Counted from the stretch's first letter, positions 1 through 11,147 are shown. The stretch is 13,243 bases of DNA from Cyclospora cayetanensis (GCF_002999335.1 NW_020312315.1:1-13243); one strand, 5' to 3'. Made by a program: numbers and translations. Notes: generated by a model from the letters alone, not told the origin.

Positions 1-943
<943 letters not shown>

Positions 944-1660
944 ATGGATTACCCAACAAGCGAAGTTCAGCGTTACAGGCTAAGGGGGAACAGATGTTTT
1001 GTGTTCACTTTGTGGCTATTCGTGTGGCGTCAGCAGTTGCGGGTGCTGCTAGTATTGTGGTTGTCTCTTGCGTTCTGCATATTTGTTGCCGCAGCAGCTT
1101 TTGAAGAGCCACCAGGGGACTACCGACGGGCTAAGGCCTCCCTAACAGCGGCAGGTGACCCACGAAAAGGCAACGGCATGTTAAAACCCTGCTGCAAGCG
1201 ATATATTAAAATCATCTATCTACACGGCAACTGCAACCCTACACTGACAGTGAGTGCGCTGGCAAGAAGGCTGCAGATGATTCACGACCCCGTGCTCAGC
1301 AGGCATGCCGCCCCTATGCTGAAGGGCTTGAAGGCGGCCAGGGAGAGCCTCCCATGTGTTGTTCTTGTTCTTGTTGCTCGTGGTGCACACGCGATCTACT
1401 GTGGCTCCTATGAGCTCTTCCGCGAGAACCCTGATGTGGGTGATGCTGCTGCTGATGTTGCCGCTGCGGATATTCGGGATAGTGTTGTTGCTCATGCTGC
1501 TGCGTTGCGTACTGAGGCGGCAGCGGCAACTGCTGCTGTATTCCATGATTCAGCGATAGACCTGCTTCAGCAGGTCCAGAGGGAAGAGCAGGGGGTTGCT
1601 GCGCTCTGCTTGGGTGCTGCACCTGCTTGTGCCTCGGTTGAGATTGCTGTGTTGGTATGA
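944..1660 (+). CDS. doubtful hypothetical protein with one hydrophobic segment
   Basis: An open frame of 238 codons begins at ATG 944 and ends at TGA. I recognise no family. Residues about 32-53 form a strongly hydrophobic stretch (LRVLLVLWLSLAFCIFVAAA) that could be a signal anchor. From about residue 165 the frame is alanine-rich because it reads an imperfect GCT/CTG repeat. The minus strand across 1314-1661 is also open and would encode a Q/H/P-rich tail, a composition equally typical of coccidian proteins. A repeat free of stops in several frames weakens any call. No splice sites or homology decide between strands. Both real genes of the window are on the minus strand, so this frame may be chance, or downstream flank of Fes1/HspBP1. 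Confidence 0.25.
   Translation: MDYPTSEVQRYRLRGNRCFVFTLWLFVWRQQLRVLLVLWLSLAFCIFVAAAAFEEPPGDYRRAKASLTAAGDPRKGNGMLKPCCKRYIKIIYLHGNCNPTLTVSALARRLQMIHDPVLSRHAAPMLKGLKAARESLPCVVLVLVARGAHAIYCGSYELFRENPDVGDAAADVAAADIRDSVVAHAAALRTEAAAATAAVFHDSAIDLLQQVQREEQGVAALCLGAAPACASVEIAVLV
1428..1560. repeat. imperfect CTG/CAG-type trinucleotide repeat
   Basis: The plus strand is full of GCT, CTG and GTT triplets, for example around 1441-1460 and 1493-1535. On the minus strand these read as CAG and CAA triplets. Such short CAG-like runs are a known hallmark of Eimeria genomes, where they often fall inside coding sequence as alanine, serine or glutamine runs. Here the coding status of the tract is unresolved. 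Confidence 0.6.
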
Positions 1661-1965
1661 GATGCTGCACGCTGTGAACGCACAATTCGAACACACGGAA
1701 ATGGCTCGTGCAGCAGGTACCAACAGCTGAGCCTTCTGTAAGGAAGTAATCGCCCCCCCAACTTCGAAACTGCCGAAGCAGCTCCCCCACCACGCATGGC
1801 AACGAAATCGTCTACAACAGCAAAGCCGGCGATCAAGCGCACCAAGACCACTACCACTACAGTGCTCGACCAGCAGCACAGCTTTTCGTTCAAAAAGAAA
1901 TTGAAATCCCTTTCAGTTAGCTAAAGAAAACTTTTGTGGTGTGCTGCGGCTGCCGCTCCAATAAC

Positions 1966-4900
1966 CTACTTTGTGAGTGCCACGGCTTCATCGACAAGTA
2001 CCAGCTGGGAGTTGACCGCTTCCAAATCATACGGGAGGCCCTCCAGCTTCACACTCTCCTGTGCTGTCAGCAGCTTCATAGCTGCCCTCGCATTGAGAAA
2101 CTCAAGCTCGCTGTTAAGACGGCTTCGCGCGGATTCTAGCCACTCCCTTCGGTTGTTCAAAGAAGCCGTAAGCGCCGGGAGCTCCTTGGATCGACAAAGT
2201 GCCATTCTGCAGCGTATTGACAGATTCGCAGTCGAAAGGGCATTGAATAACGAAACAAGGCTGCACGCCAGATGTACAAAATTTTTTTCGCCACTAAATG
2301 CCAGCACCCTCTGCGAGGAGCCCTAGGAAAAAAAATTACCTCATCCACAAACAGTCATTCATTTGACTACCAAATTCCTCAGATCTCTCTCTCTGTCTCT
2401 GTCTATCTGTCTGCGTCGTTCTCTCTGTCTGTCTCTGTCTGTCTCTGTCTGTCTGTCCTTCTCTGTCTGTCTTTCTCTGTCTGTCTTTCTCTGTCTGTCT
2501 TTCTCTCTCTGTCTGTGTCTATCTATCTATGAAAAGGATCCTTCTCTCGCTCCACGTCCCTACATGGGCCCCTGCTGCCAGGATTTCACCTGTGCTGCTG
2601 TAGGAGTTTAATAACCAACTGCATTGCGGTCTCTGCGAATTGGACGTCTGAGATCACACGGAAGCGCCGCGGAAAAACAGCAGCGAAAACGGGAAGCTGT
2701 GGGCTTGTGCGGGTGCCTATGTGTAAAGAAAAGATATCTTAGGTGTTGTGCCTTGCTCTTGCGCATTCTCTCCCTTTCTCTCGTCTTATTAGCACACACA
2801 ATACTCTAAACCATTCGTGTCATTGCATGAAGAGGGTCCTCACTGTCCCCATGCACGCTTCCTTCTCATTGCGCAGCGTTTGCATGGCTGCCTCTTGAGT
2901 GCTTTTCCCTAGCGCCCCCGCCGCCCTTTAAGGCCTCCTCATCAAAACATAGAATCAAGACAAACAGGAAAGAAAGCCTACTGAGGAGGTCTTGGAGGGA
3001 GGGCAGCAGCATCTCCAGAGCGGTAAACAGACCGGTTTCTCGCGCAGACTCAAGACTGACTAGGCCCTCAGCGACCAAGTGCCGGCACAAAGAGCATGCC
3101 TTCTCCTGGTACTGAAGCAGCCAGTTACAAGCATGCACATACATAGATACACACACATACATACATATACATATATATATATATATGTACACATACATAT
3201 ATATATATATGTGCACACATACATACATATATATATGTGCACACATATACATACATATATATGTACACACACAACAAAGCGCCGAAACAATGAAGCTGTT
3301 GAGCGGGAGAGAGCCACTCCCCAGAGGTTGCCTTATGCTCAAAAAAAGCGGAACCTTAAAATACCTTGCTAGCACGCACGGTATTTTAAGGCCCTTCGGG
3401 ATACGTGTACAGCACAGGAAACTAGCGCAGGAGGGGTCTGCCCTATGCAAAAAAGTAACCCAAAGAAGCGCAACATGTGGTGCCAAGAAAGAGTGAGGGA
3501 AGCTGGCTAAGATGGCGTCGCGCAGGGTTTATCGGTTCCAACAATTCTCACCAGACGCCTTTCCTCTGCCCCCCGCCCTTTCTCCCCGCTCAGCTGTACA
3601 GACAGGCATGCACCTCATCATCTAGGAAATACACCGAAGCACCTCTAAAACATCACGCAAACGAGGACGAACCTTCGGATCGTCGCTCCGAATGGCGTAA
3701 ACCAGGAGATTCAAGCCTCTGCTCCTCAGGAAAAGCTCTTCACTAGGCCGATGATTCCGCAAAAGACACGAAAGCGTCTGCAGCGAACGGACTCGTAGAG
3801 CTTTGCTCCGTGGACTCTCTCTTACCAAGTTGAAGAGCACCTTAAGCCCCTGTGAAACAGCGCCAAAGAAGAGCAGGCACGGCTAGCCTAAATAGCTGCC
3901 TTGCGTTCGCAACATGCTCATCCCCACCAGGCCCCCTGCAAACCGATCACTCCTGTTATTATCACCAACTGCACCACAAGCTGCAGCAGCTGTACCAGCT
4001 GCAACAGCTGGTGGGCATACGCAGGAGTGCCTCCACAACAACTTTTGTGCGGCTGCCTGCAACAAATCACGACTTACCCCCAGGTCTGCCACAGCCTGCT
4101 GTATCTGCGGGTTGTTTTGCACGACAGCCGCGAGTATTTCCAGAGCCTTTTCCAGGATGATAAAGGCCTTGGCAGCTTCGCTCTCCTGTGGCACTTCCTG
4201 CGGCAGCTGCTGCCTCCCCTGCGAGTACTGCTGTTGCTGCTGCTGCTCGGAAGCAGCCAAGGAGGCACCAGACGCCGCTGTGTCTTCAGGCACGCTCAAG
4301 AGATGCAGCAACGGCTCCAGCGCATGGAGCCTGCACACCCGCGCAGCAGGTAGACGGCACACACTCAGCAACAACTCGAGCGGCTGCAAAAAGACCTAGC
4401 AGCAACAGGAGCAGCAGCAGAGCAAGAGCGCGTTTGCCTCGTGCATCATGCCGGAGGGGCACACCTAAATCTTCACACCCTCAACATCCGCCAGCAAGCG
4501 ACACGCACGCCTCTCCACTAAAAACACCCACTTGGAAAGATCTCTCGAAAGCTCCGGATAATCGTCCGTGAGACGCTGTAGCACTGAGAGGGCTGCAATG
4601 CAATCCCGGGCTATTTGATGCCGAACACACACATACAGACACATAAATATTTATACATATTTACATAGATATATATATAGGCATCCATACATACACACAT
4701 GAAAACATATCCACATATATCTACATACACACATGCATGAACACACATATATACGCATGTATATATACATATAGAACGCCAGAAGGATAGCATGAGCTGG
4801 TGCAGGGAAAGCAGCAACTCTAAAATGGCGCCTTGTATACAGCCGGGGAAAAAGAAGTGCCATGCGCTGAGTGCAACGAGACCCTCTAATAGTCAATCCT

Positions 4901-5552
4901 TCTTTGCCCGTTCCTTGCGTTCCGCATGCCTCCTAAATGCTGTTTCGTGCGGCTGCCTGCAGGGGTGTCGTACCCGGAGCTTCGCCGCTGAGGAATTTCT
5001 CTATGACGGCAATTTGTTCCTTTGTCACTTCATTAGGCTTTTCCTCCTGCGCAAACGCCTCCTGAATAGCGCCTCGCAGAAAAGCCACATCTTCGTCACT
5101 TAGCCGGCAATTCGGGGACGTGCCATCTGCAAGACATACAGGAGACGCATCTTGATCCAAAAATCCCCTCCACCCCCTCCCTCCGCCCTTATGGTTTGCT
5201 TCAAAGCCCTTCCTTCACCCCCCCTGTGTAGCTACCTCCCTCCCCGGGGAAATCCTTCTCCCCTTGCGAGCTGCACCCGCCGAGAGGGGCGAAGCGGCAA
5301 AGATCCTCAACGCCGCGGGGTGGCTATATTTATATCTATATTCTGGTAAGACTTAATATGCAAGTGGAAGGGTGGTAGCCCCCACCGCAGCTGCAAGCAC
5401 GCATGAGTGCGTGTGAGTGTGTATGTGTGGTTGAATGTGTGCTCATACGGCTGCTGTGGGGGTGGTTTCACTGCTCACTGCCTACCAGAATATTTGATAG
5501 ACCAGCGGTATAGGCCGGGCCAGTCAATGCCATCTACGGGGGCCTGCGTCAT
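1966..5552 (-). CDS. Hsp70 nucleotide-exchange factor, Fes1/HspBP1 armadillo family (8 exons)
   Basis: Fes1/HspBP1 proteins bind the Hsp70 ATPase lobe through armadillo repeats and drive ADP release in the cytosol. Exons in transcript order are 5552-5486, 5126-4974, 4610-4528, 4383-4078, 3849-3673, 3111-2982, 2887-2844 and 2322-1966. They total 1317 bases, or 438 residues plus TAG, and phases match at every junction. The start ATG at 5552 follows an in-frame TAG. Residues 10-24 ([15 protein letters not shown]) match the family's N-terminal 'W..LLKWS...DGT' motif. Residues 31-68 match its 'LSeEdr.fl.eAm..' helix. Armadillo-like repeats follow, including [20 protein letters not shown] and the stretch to residue 305. 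A Q6 run lies at residues 148-153. The tail is charged and helical. There is no signal peptide, which argues against the ER homologue SIL1. At 438 residues it is somewhat longer than human HspBP1 (about 360), partly from the Q-rich insert. The 44-base exon 2844-2887 and the acceptor at 2323 are the weakest parts. Confidence 0.85.
2384..2529. repeat. (TCTG)n / CT-rich microsatellite in intron
   Basis: CT, TCTG and TCTT units repeat for about 146 bases on the plus strand. The tract lies in the proposed intron 2323-2843 of the Fes1/HspBP1 gene, so its RNA is purine-rich (CAGA/GAGA). The long plus-strand frame reading serine/leucine/cysteine repeats across it is a product of the repeat, not a gene. 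Confidence 0.95.
3130..3271. repeat. CA/TA microsatellite in Fes1/HspBP1 intron
   Basis: ACATAC, CACA and long TATA runs alternate here. The block lies at the 3' end of intron 3112-3672 in transcript sense. It stops about 18 bases before the splice acceptor (TTCAG followed by exon 3111-2982). On the transcribed strand it reads T/G- and TA-rich. Confidence 0.95.
3354..3391. other. perfect 12-bp stem-loop inside intron
   Basis: CCTTAAAATACC at 3354-3365 and GGTATTTTAAGG at 3380-3391 are exact reverse complements separated by 14 bases. The hairpin sits mid-way in intron 3112-3672 of the Fes1/HspBP1 gene. It could be an RNA structure, the remnant of a small inverted-repeat element, or chance. 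No target-site duplication is evident. Confidence 0.7.
4228..4245 (-). repeat. CAG/CAA run encoding polyglutamine
   Basis: On the minus strand this reads CAG CAG CAG CAA CAG CAG within exon 4383-4078 of the Fes1/HspBP1 gene. It gives Q148-Q153 and is followed by further Q- and E-rich residues. It falls between the first and second armadillo-like segments and is likely a disordered loop. A second CAG-rich patch near 4397-4425 lies in the neighbouring intron 4384-4527. Confidence 0.85.
4622..4772. repeat. CA/TA microsatellite in Fes1/HspBP1 intron
   Basis: CACACATACA and TATATA units repeat through most of the first half of intron 4611-4973. The block ends only about a dozen bases from the splice acceptor at 4611-4613 (ATAG). 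On the transcribed strand it is T/G-rich. Confidence 0.95.
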
Positions 5553-6427
5553 CGTCTACTTTGCCGAAACGGGTATCGCGAAATCTCGCGTCCACATGCG
5601 GCGAAAGGGACACCTCGAGCAGCAAATGGCTCGTGGCGTGTGGCTAGCTGAATCGTGGGCAGAGGGCAAGAATCTTTGTCATACGAGGCCGTCAGAAGCA
5701 GCCGGATAGTCTATGCCTTCCAATAGTCCCACCCCTCTCACCGCCGCTGCTACTGCTGGTGCGCAGGGCAGCCAAGCGCGTCAGGTCCACGCATATGTCG
5801 AGCTGCCAGATGGCGAAGGCCGCTGGTGGACAAAGTTTAGAGACGCCTGGGGGGTATCTTCGGCAGGGTGCCGGTTTCCCATGCAGCTTCGGGCAGCGGC
5901 AGCACGGCGCCAGCGGATGCACTTGAAGGGTGCGTGTTGTGGCTCCAGCAGGCAGAATCAGAAGCAAATCCAAAGAATTTAACAGCAGATCCTCACTAAG
6001 GGCATTCAAGCCTCAGGGAGCCCTCTTTCCCCTGGTTGTGCTCTGCACGCAGCCATCAATGGCCCTGGCTGCATGTAATGCGAGGTACAGGAAAACAGCT
6101 AATACTCTGAAACTGTAAGTCCTTTTAGTCCGTTTAATTCCTTTAAAAGGAATGGTTCATGGAATTTCTCTCATGGATGCCATTTCTGCTCACTAATAGA
6201 AGGTGGCATACTTGTAACAGTGTGGGGGTGCCACCGGTGCGTGTATGGTGCAACACACACGATTGCAAAGAAGATCCTTCCTCCTACTGAACCGTCCGTA
6301 AATTACAGCTTCATCCATTGGATGTAGTGTCACTGTGTTAGCCCGATGCCCACAGCTACACACGATTGTAGATCCCCGATTGCATAACAGGTAGCGCGTG
6401 CGCGTCCTGCCAAACGTCAATTCCTAT
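5553..6427. promoter_or_regulatory. upstream flank of Fes1/HspBP1, probable promoter and 5' UTR region
   Basis: This stretch precedes the ATG of the minus-strand Fes1/HspBP1 gene, so promoter and 5' UTR should lie here. I see no core promoter element I can name with confidence. Plus-strand frames of about 100 codons (5407-5709) and 89 codons (5713-5982) and a minus-strand frame (5692-6009) match nothing I recognise. A quasi-palindrome TTCCTTTAAAAGGAA lies at 6138-6152. The 11-mer ACACACGATTG occurs twice, near 6253 and 6358. Confidence 0.4.
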
Positions 6428-6919
6428 TTACAGAGAAGGGTGCCCTGTGCTTTTGCACAGTGCTGCCCAGAATGGGGCATAAAGGCCCCGTAAGATGCTA
6501 CAAGTCCCTAGGAGAGTCACGCACTCTGAGGTAGGCGACCCGTTTCCCAGATTATGGTGGCCAGTTGCGTTCCAGAAAAAAAAATGCCTTGGTGGCTCCA
6601 TAAGGACATCCAAAGCTTGAATCTGCGAAAATTTGTCTAACCCCATCATCCCCTCCGCATGGTTCCCTTGACACCCCTTCGCGCCCACGTCCCTCGCCAT
6701 TGGCTGAGGCGCATTTTGCACGTTGCGGAAGAGCACTCCACTGGCGCCCTTCCATGCAGTTTCCACATTATTAGAGAGGCTGTAGAGTACATGTAATTGT
6801 TCTTCGTCGGTATCCAGCCTTTTAGTTGCCTGCGGCACTCCCACTTGAACTTGGACTTCGACTACCAGGACGCAATATTGATAGACAGCACCAACAGCTA
6901 CAGCAATCCCTCGCGTGTC
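6428..6919 (-). CDS. unidentified open stretch, possible exon
   Basis: This 163-codon frame ends at a stop at 6428. It is preceded at 6920-6922 by a good-looking splice acceptor (TTTTTGTAG). The product would start DTRGIAVAVGAVYQYCVLVV, a hydrophobic stretch, and continue without repeats or low complexity. I recognise no family. No matching upstream exon or donor was found. It lies between the fumarase stop and the Fes1/HspBP1 start, on the same strand as both. It could be an exon of a third small gene or a chance frame in untranscribed DNA. An opposing plus-strand frame at 6797-7246 is about as long and equally unrecognised. Confidence 0.2.
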   Translation of the reverse strand, partial: DTRGIAVAVGAVYQYCVLVVEVQVQVGVPQATKRLDTDEEQLHVLYSLSNNVETAWKGASGVLFRNVQNAPQPMARDVGAKGCQGNHAEGMMGLDKFSQIQALDVLMEPPRHFFFWNATGHHNLGNGSPTSECVTLLGTCSILRGLYAPFWAALCKSTGHPSL

Positions 6920-8196
6920 CTACAAAAACATCAACTCTTGCCCAACTCGATGCACGTGCCTCATATTCTACCTTTACCACTTGGTTGCGCTACGAAATCT
7001 TTTGTAGAGACAGCGAAAGGGATATGTAAAATGCCCCATGTACGCAAGTCTCCCGTACGCGTAATAAAACCTAACTTCAGACTCTTTTGGCAGAAAGTTA
7101 TTAAATATTCTTCTATAGAAATCTCGCCTTCCCCTGCAGGCGCCGCGTATTGCTTTGCCTCGAGGAAGGAGGGCGAGACACGTAAACTGTGCGTTGTTGC
7201 GCTCCCCAAACACTCCACACCATTCATTCTTACCACAATGAGCTAGCGCTACGCGGAAGAAGGTAAGACAGTTGTTCAGCCAAACCGAGGAGCCAAATTA
7301 ACCCACACAAGAAAACATGTTCTGCTGTGTCGTAAGGAGTACCTCTGCGTCGCTGTTCATCAGGCTACCGAGAGAGGGTCGGCTTCGTATAAAAGCCACC
7401 AAGCTTCGCCGACGCCCGCATACCACCCGCTATAAATAGGGTTTCCTGTGATGCATTCGAACCTGGAAATGTGGGGAAAACTCCGGGATGGCCAGGGGCT
7501 CCCCCGATTGTTACGCGAAGAGTTGAGAGCCATGAAACAAAGCTCCTCTAGAACGCGAGTAGGGTCGCCTGCAACGGGAGGCGCCTTACGCCTCGGCACA
7601 TAGGCGCCAATAATATGAAGGCGTTGTAAGAGAAAGGCGTGGCTACAGGGTACAACAAGGAAGGGGAAACCACTGCACCGGCCATGAATTCGCTGCACTT
7701 AGCCCTGGTTCCTGCCGCACTTTTGCTCAGTGACGGAGAGATGCTGGACTAAATGCAGCAATTCCTTTGAAACAAGTGAGGAAAACGGGACACTTTTCAA
7801 GGCCTGTTGCTGCCCTCCAAGCACACTTTGCACCGACCCTCCTCGTGGACTGCATCCAACACTATGGTCGACTGCTGTCCAGGTGTTTACTCGCTCCCCT
7901 GCTAACCAGGATACTGCCAACTATCCCGACAAACACCCCAAAACAGCGTGCCGCAACCGACGCTGGGTCTGCCTGCAGTCAAGATGCATCCAAGAAGCGC
8001 CTCCGGGGTCGCGTTTGCCATATCTACTGGTTAAGGAGGCATAGCCCTTCGTGTCTGTGTGAACGCGACGCTCTGCCTAGTTAATACCTCGGGTTCCTCC
8101 AGCGACCAAGCTTCAACGCTCATACGCTTGGCTGTTGTGAGGGCCAAGGCAGTCAAAAAAGCCCCAAAGAGCCCTAAATAGCGTGTCGTTCGCGCC
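6920..8196. other. intergenic stretch without a recognised gene
   Basis: Several frames of 70-112 codons occur on both strands (plus 6797-7246, minus 7360-7698, plus 7767-8084). None shows a recognisable domain, a supported start or convincing splice sites. There is no microsatellite here, unlike the flanking introns. It should include the distal 3' region of the fumarase transcript. Confidence 0.45.
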
Positions 8197-8203
8197 ACTT
8201 ACC
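8197..8203 (-). other. candidate splice donor in the fumarase 3' region
   Basis: On the minus strand the sequence reads CGACGG|GTAAGT, with the GTAAGT at 8202-8197, a strong donor consensus. It lies 82 bases past the fumarase stop codon. It could start an intron in the 3' untranslated region or belong to a separate transcript. No matching acceptor could be assigned. Confidence 0.35.
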
Positions 8204-8236
8204 CGTCGCGAGAGCCACCCACGGGGGGAGAGCCAC

Positions 8237-8254
8237 AAACGCCGTACGGCGTTT
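8237..8254. other. 18-bp perfect palindrome
   Basis: AAACGCCGTACGGCGTTT equals its own reverse complement with no spacer. It lies 31 bases beyond the fumarase stop codon, within the presumed 3' untranslated region. It could be a protein-binding site for a dimer, or fold in RNA only with a small loop. The ninefold GTGGCTCTC occurs twice just beyond it in transcript sense. Confidence 0.8.
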
Positions 8255-8284
8255 CGAATCTAAAAGGTGAGCGGATTTTGGCTC

Positions 8285-11099
8285 TCATGGCATCCACGAC
8301 CTGTAAAAATCATTTCCGTTGGTGTCGATGACAACGAAAGCCGGGAAATCCTCAACGCGAATTTTCCAAATAGCCTGAGTCGCACAAACCCCAAGTCGCA
8401 GGCCCCAAGCGTTTTCCCAGTAGGGGTCGGGCGCCTTTCCCTCGCTTCTTGGCTTAGTTTCCAAGACCTGTATTTGCCTCTTTTTGAAAACTAAAGCACG
8501 CGGAGAGCTCCTAATTCAAAACACTCACTTCCATGCCAAGTTCGGGGTACTCAAGAACCTCCACATGCTTGATACAGTTCTCCGCGAGAATGGCAGCGGG
8601 GCCTCCTATAGAGCCCAAGTAGGCGCCACCGTACGTTTTGCAGGCTTCCGCGACTGCCGCCGATCTGTTTCCCTTCGCGAGCGTCACCATAGAGCCCCCC
8701 TTGCTCATGAAAGTAGGCACGTAAGGATCCATACGGCCCGCTGTTGTCGGGCCGAAGCTGCCGCTCACCTTGCCTTCAGGCGTCTTCGCAGGCCCTGCAG
8801 CACAAGCAAGCGAACCGGCATGTATGCATATATATATATATATATGCATATGTATGCATGCATACATATATATATATATATGCATGTACATATATGCACG
8901 TATGTATATATATAGGCATGCATACATATGTACGCATGTATATATATATATGCATATGTATGCATGCTTATATGCGCGCACGCATGAAAAAAGAAAGAAG
9001 CTGGAATCCCTTTATCAGGGGAGCGCAGAGGCGCGGTGATAGCATGGACGCCAGGACCGAGGGTAAAAAAAAAAGGGGAGCACCCCACTGGTCAACTTCC
9101 TACCGGCATAGTAAATGGGATGCTGTTTAATGTAGTCGGGGAGGTCTCCTTCCTTGTTGAGCCTTTCCAGCAGCTTCGCGTGAGCTATATCCCTCGCGAC
9201 GATCAGCGTTCCCGACAAGGAAAGCCGAGTTTTGCATGGCAGCTGCTTCAGGGCCTTGAGCAGCTCGGGCATTGGCTGGTCAAGGCTAAGCCGCACCGGC
9301 TCCGATATGCCCAAGTCCGCATCTGTTACCGTTGGAAGAAACTTTGTGGGGTTCGACTCTAGCTCCTCCAGGAAGACTGCAGTACCGCAGGGGCACAAGG
9401 AAGACAGCAACACGGCAAACAGGCAGTGCAGAAGACAACGCAGCAGAGGCGCTATGGACGCAGACAGCGGGGCAAACAGACAGCCAGAAGCATACACATA
9501 CTTGTACATACATACGTATAAACATACATGCATGCATATATACATATATATATATATACTAACATAGATATAAACATACATACAAATATATACATACATG
9601 TATACATACATACATACAAAAATACGAAATTCCACACATACAAACATATTAATCCACACATATAAACATACATACATATAAACATACATAACTGCATACA
9701 TACATATGCATATATATATACATTCTAATATACATATAAACATACATACATACATGCATGCGTCCACACACAAACACACATATGTACACACATACAAATA
9801 CATACACATGCACCTACATGAAAGGTGACAAGCACCTTTGAAATTGCGCCGGGAAGCACGCGCGAGGTTTCAACAAGAGACACACGAAGGGGGGAGCATT
9901 AAGCCCTGAGCCAGCGCGCATGCGAGCGCCCGCCCGCCGTTCATCTTCCTGTTGCCCTTTTCCCGCAGGAGCAAAACCAGCACACGGCACTCGAGCAACC
10001 AGCAGGCCCGACAAAAAGCATCACCAAATTAGGCGCAACAAGTTCACAGCTTAGCTTCTCACCTCCCTCTTCATTGATAAGGCCAAGTACTTGCCGATCT
10101 GCAGAGCACGACACGCCAATGCCAACGGGCAGCGATGCCCCGTGCCGCGGCAGTCGAACTACCCGAACATCGTGGCAAAAGTACTTCCCTCCGAATTGAG
10201 CACCAATGCCCATTTCTCTGGTCATCTGCAAAACAGTTTTCTCCATCTCCAAATCCCTGAAAGCCCTCCCGTGGATGTCGCCGCTCGTAGGGAGAGTATC
10301 CAAGTAGCGACAAGACGCCAGCTTTACTGTCTTCAACGTCTGCTCGGCAGACAAGCCCCCAATCACGATGGCCAAATGGTAAGGAGGACACGCCGAGGTG
10401 CCGATGCTGCGAATCTTTTCGTCTAGAAAGCCCAAAAGCTTCTCTGGGGTCAAAAGACCCTGCCACGCACAAAGATCCACACATCCATAAACACACACGC
10501 ACAGCTACACACACACATACACATACGCAGCAGGTGCATTCATAGTTGGGCCCGAACATCAACACACTCTAGGATGACACACGCAGCCCACGCACAACAG
10601 ACATCTATGCAGATCTATGCTCATGCAAATCCATCCATACACACACATATACGTGCATACACATACATATATGCATCCGTACACACACATATCTACATCC
10701 GTACACACACATGTATACATCCGTACACACACATGTATACATCCATACACATACAAATACATACATGTATACATCCATACACATACAAATACAGCCGTAC
10801 ACATACAAATATATCTATGCAAATACCAATATATCGACACACACATATATATACATCCATACACGAATATATATACATCTATACACATACAAATACATGC
10901 ATACACATACAAATATATCTATACACATACAAATACATGCATACACAGACAAATATATCTACACACATACAAATACATCGACACACACATATATATACAT
11001 CCATACACAAATAGATATACATCTATACACACAACACATACAAATACATCCATACACATGCATGTATACATCCATACACACATATATACACATACATAC

Positions 11100-11147
<48 letters not shown>

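Noticed and set aside
2272..2611. Serine/leucine/cysteine-repeat frames on the plus strand
   Set aside because: Produced by the TCTG repeat inside the Fes1/HspBP1 intron; three frames are open for the same reason.
3901..4399. Plus-strand cysteine/serine-rich frames of 150-161 codons
   Set aside because: They are opposite to a well supported Fes1/HspBP1 exon and its neighbouring intron.
1966..5552. Assignment as the ER exchange factor SIL1
   Set aside because: The start exon has no signal peptide and carries the cytosolic Fes1-type N-terminal tryptophan motif.
9452..9809. Cysteine/tyrosine-rich minus-strand extension fused in frame ahead of a fumarase exon
   Set aside because: The fumarase exon begins at the acceptor next to 9376; the extension is intronic microsatellite plus intron sequence.
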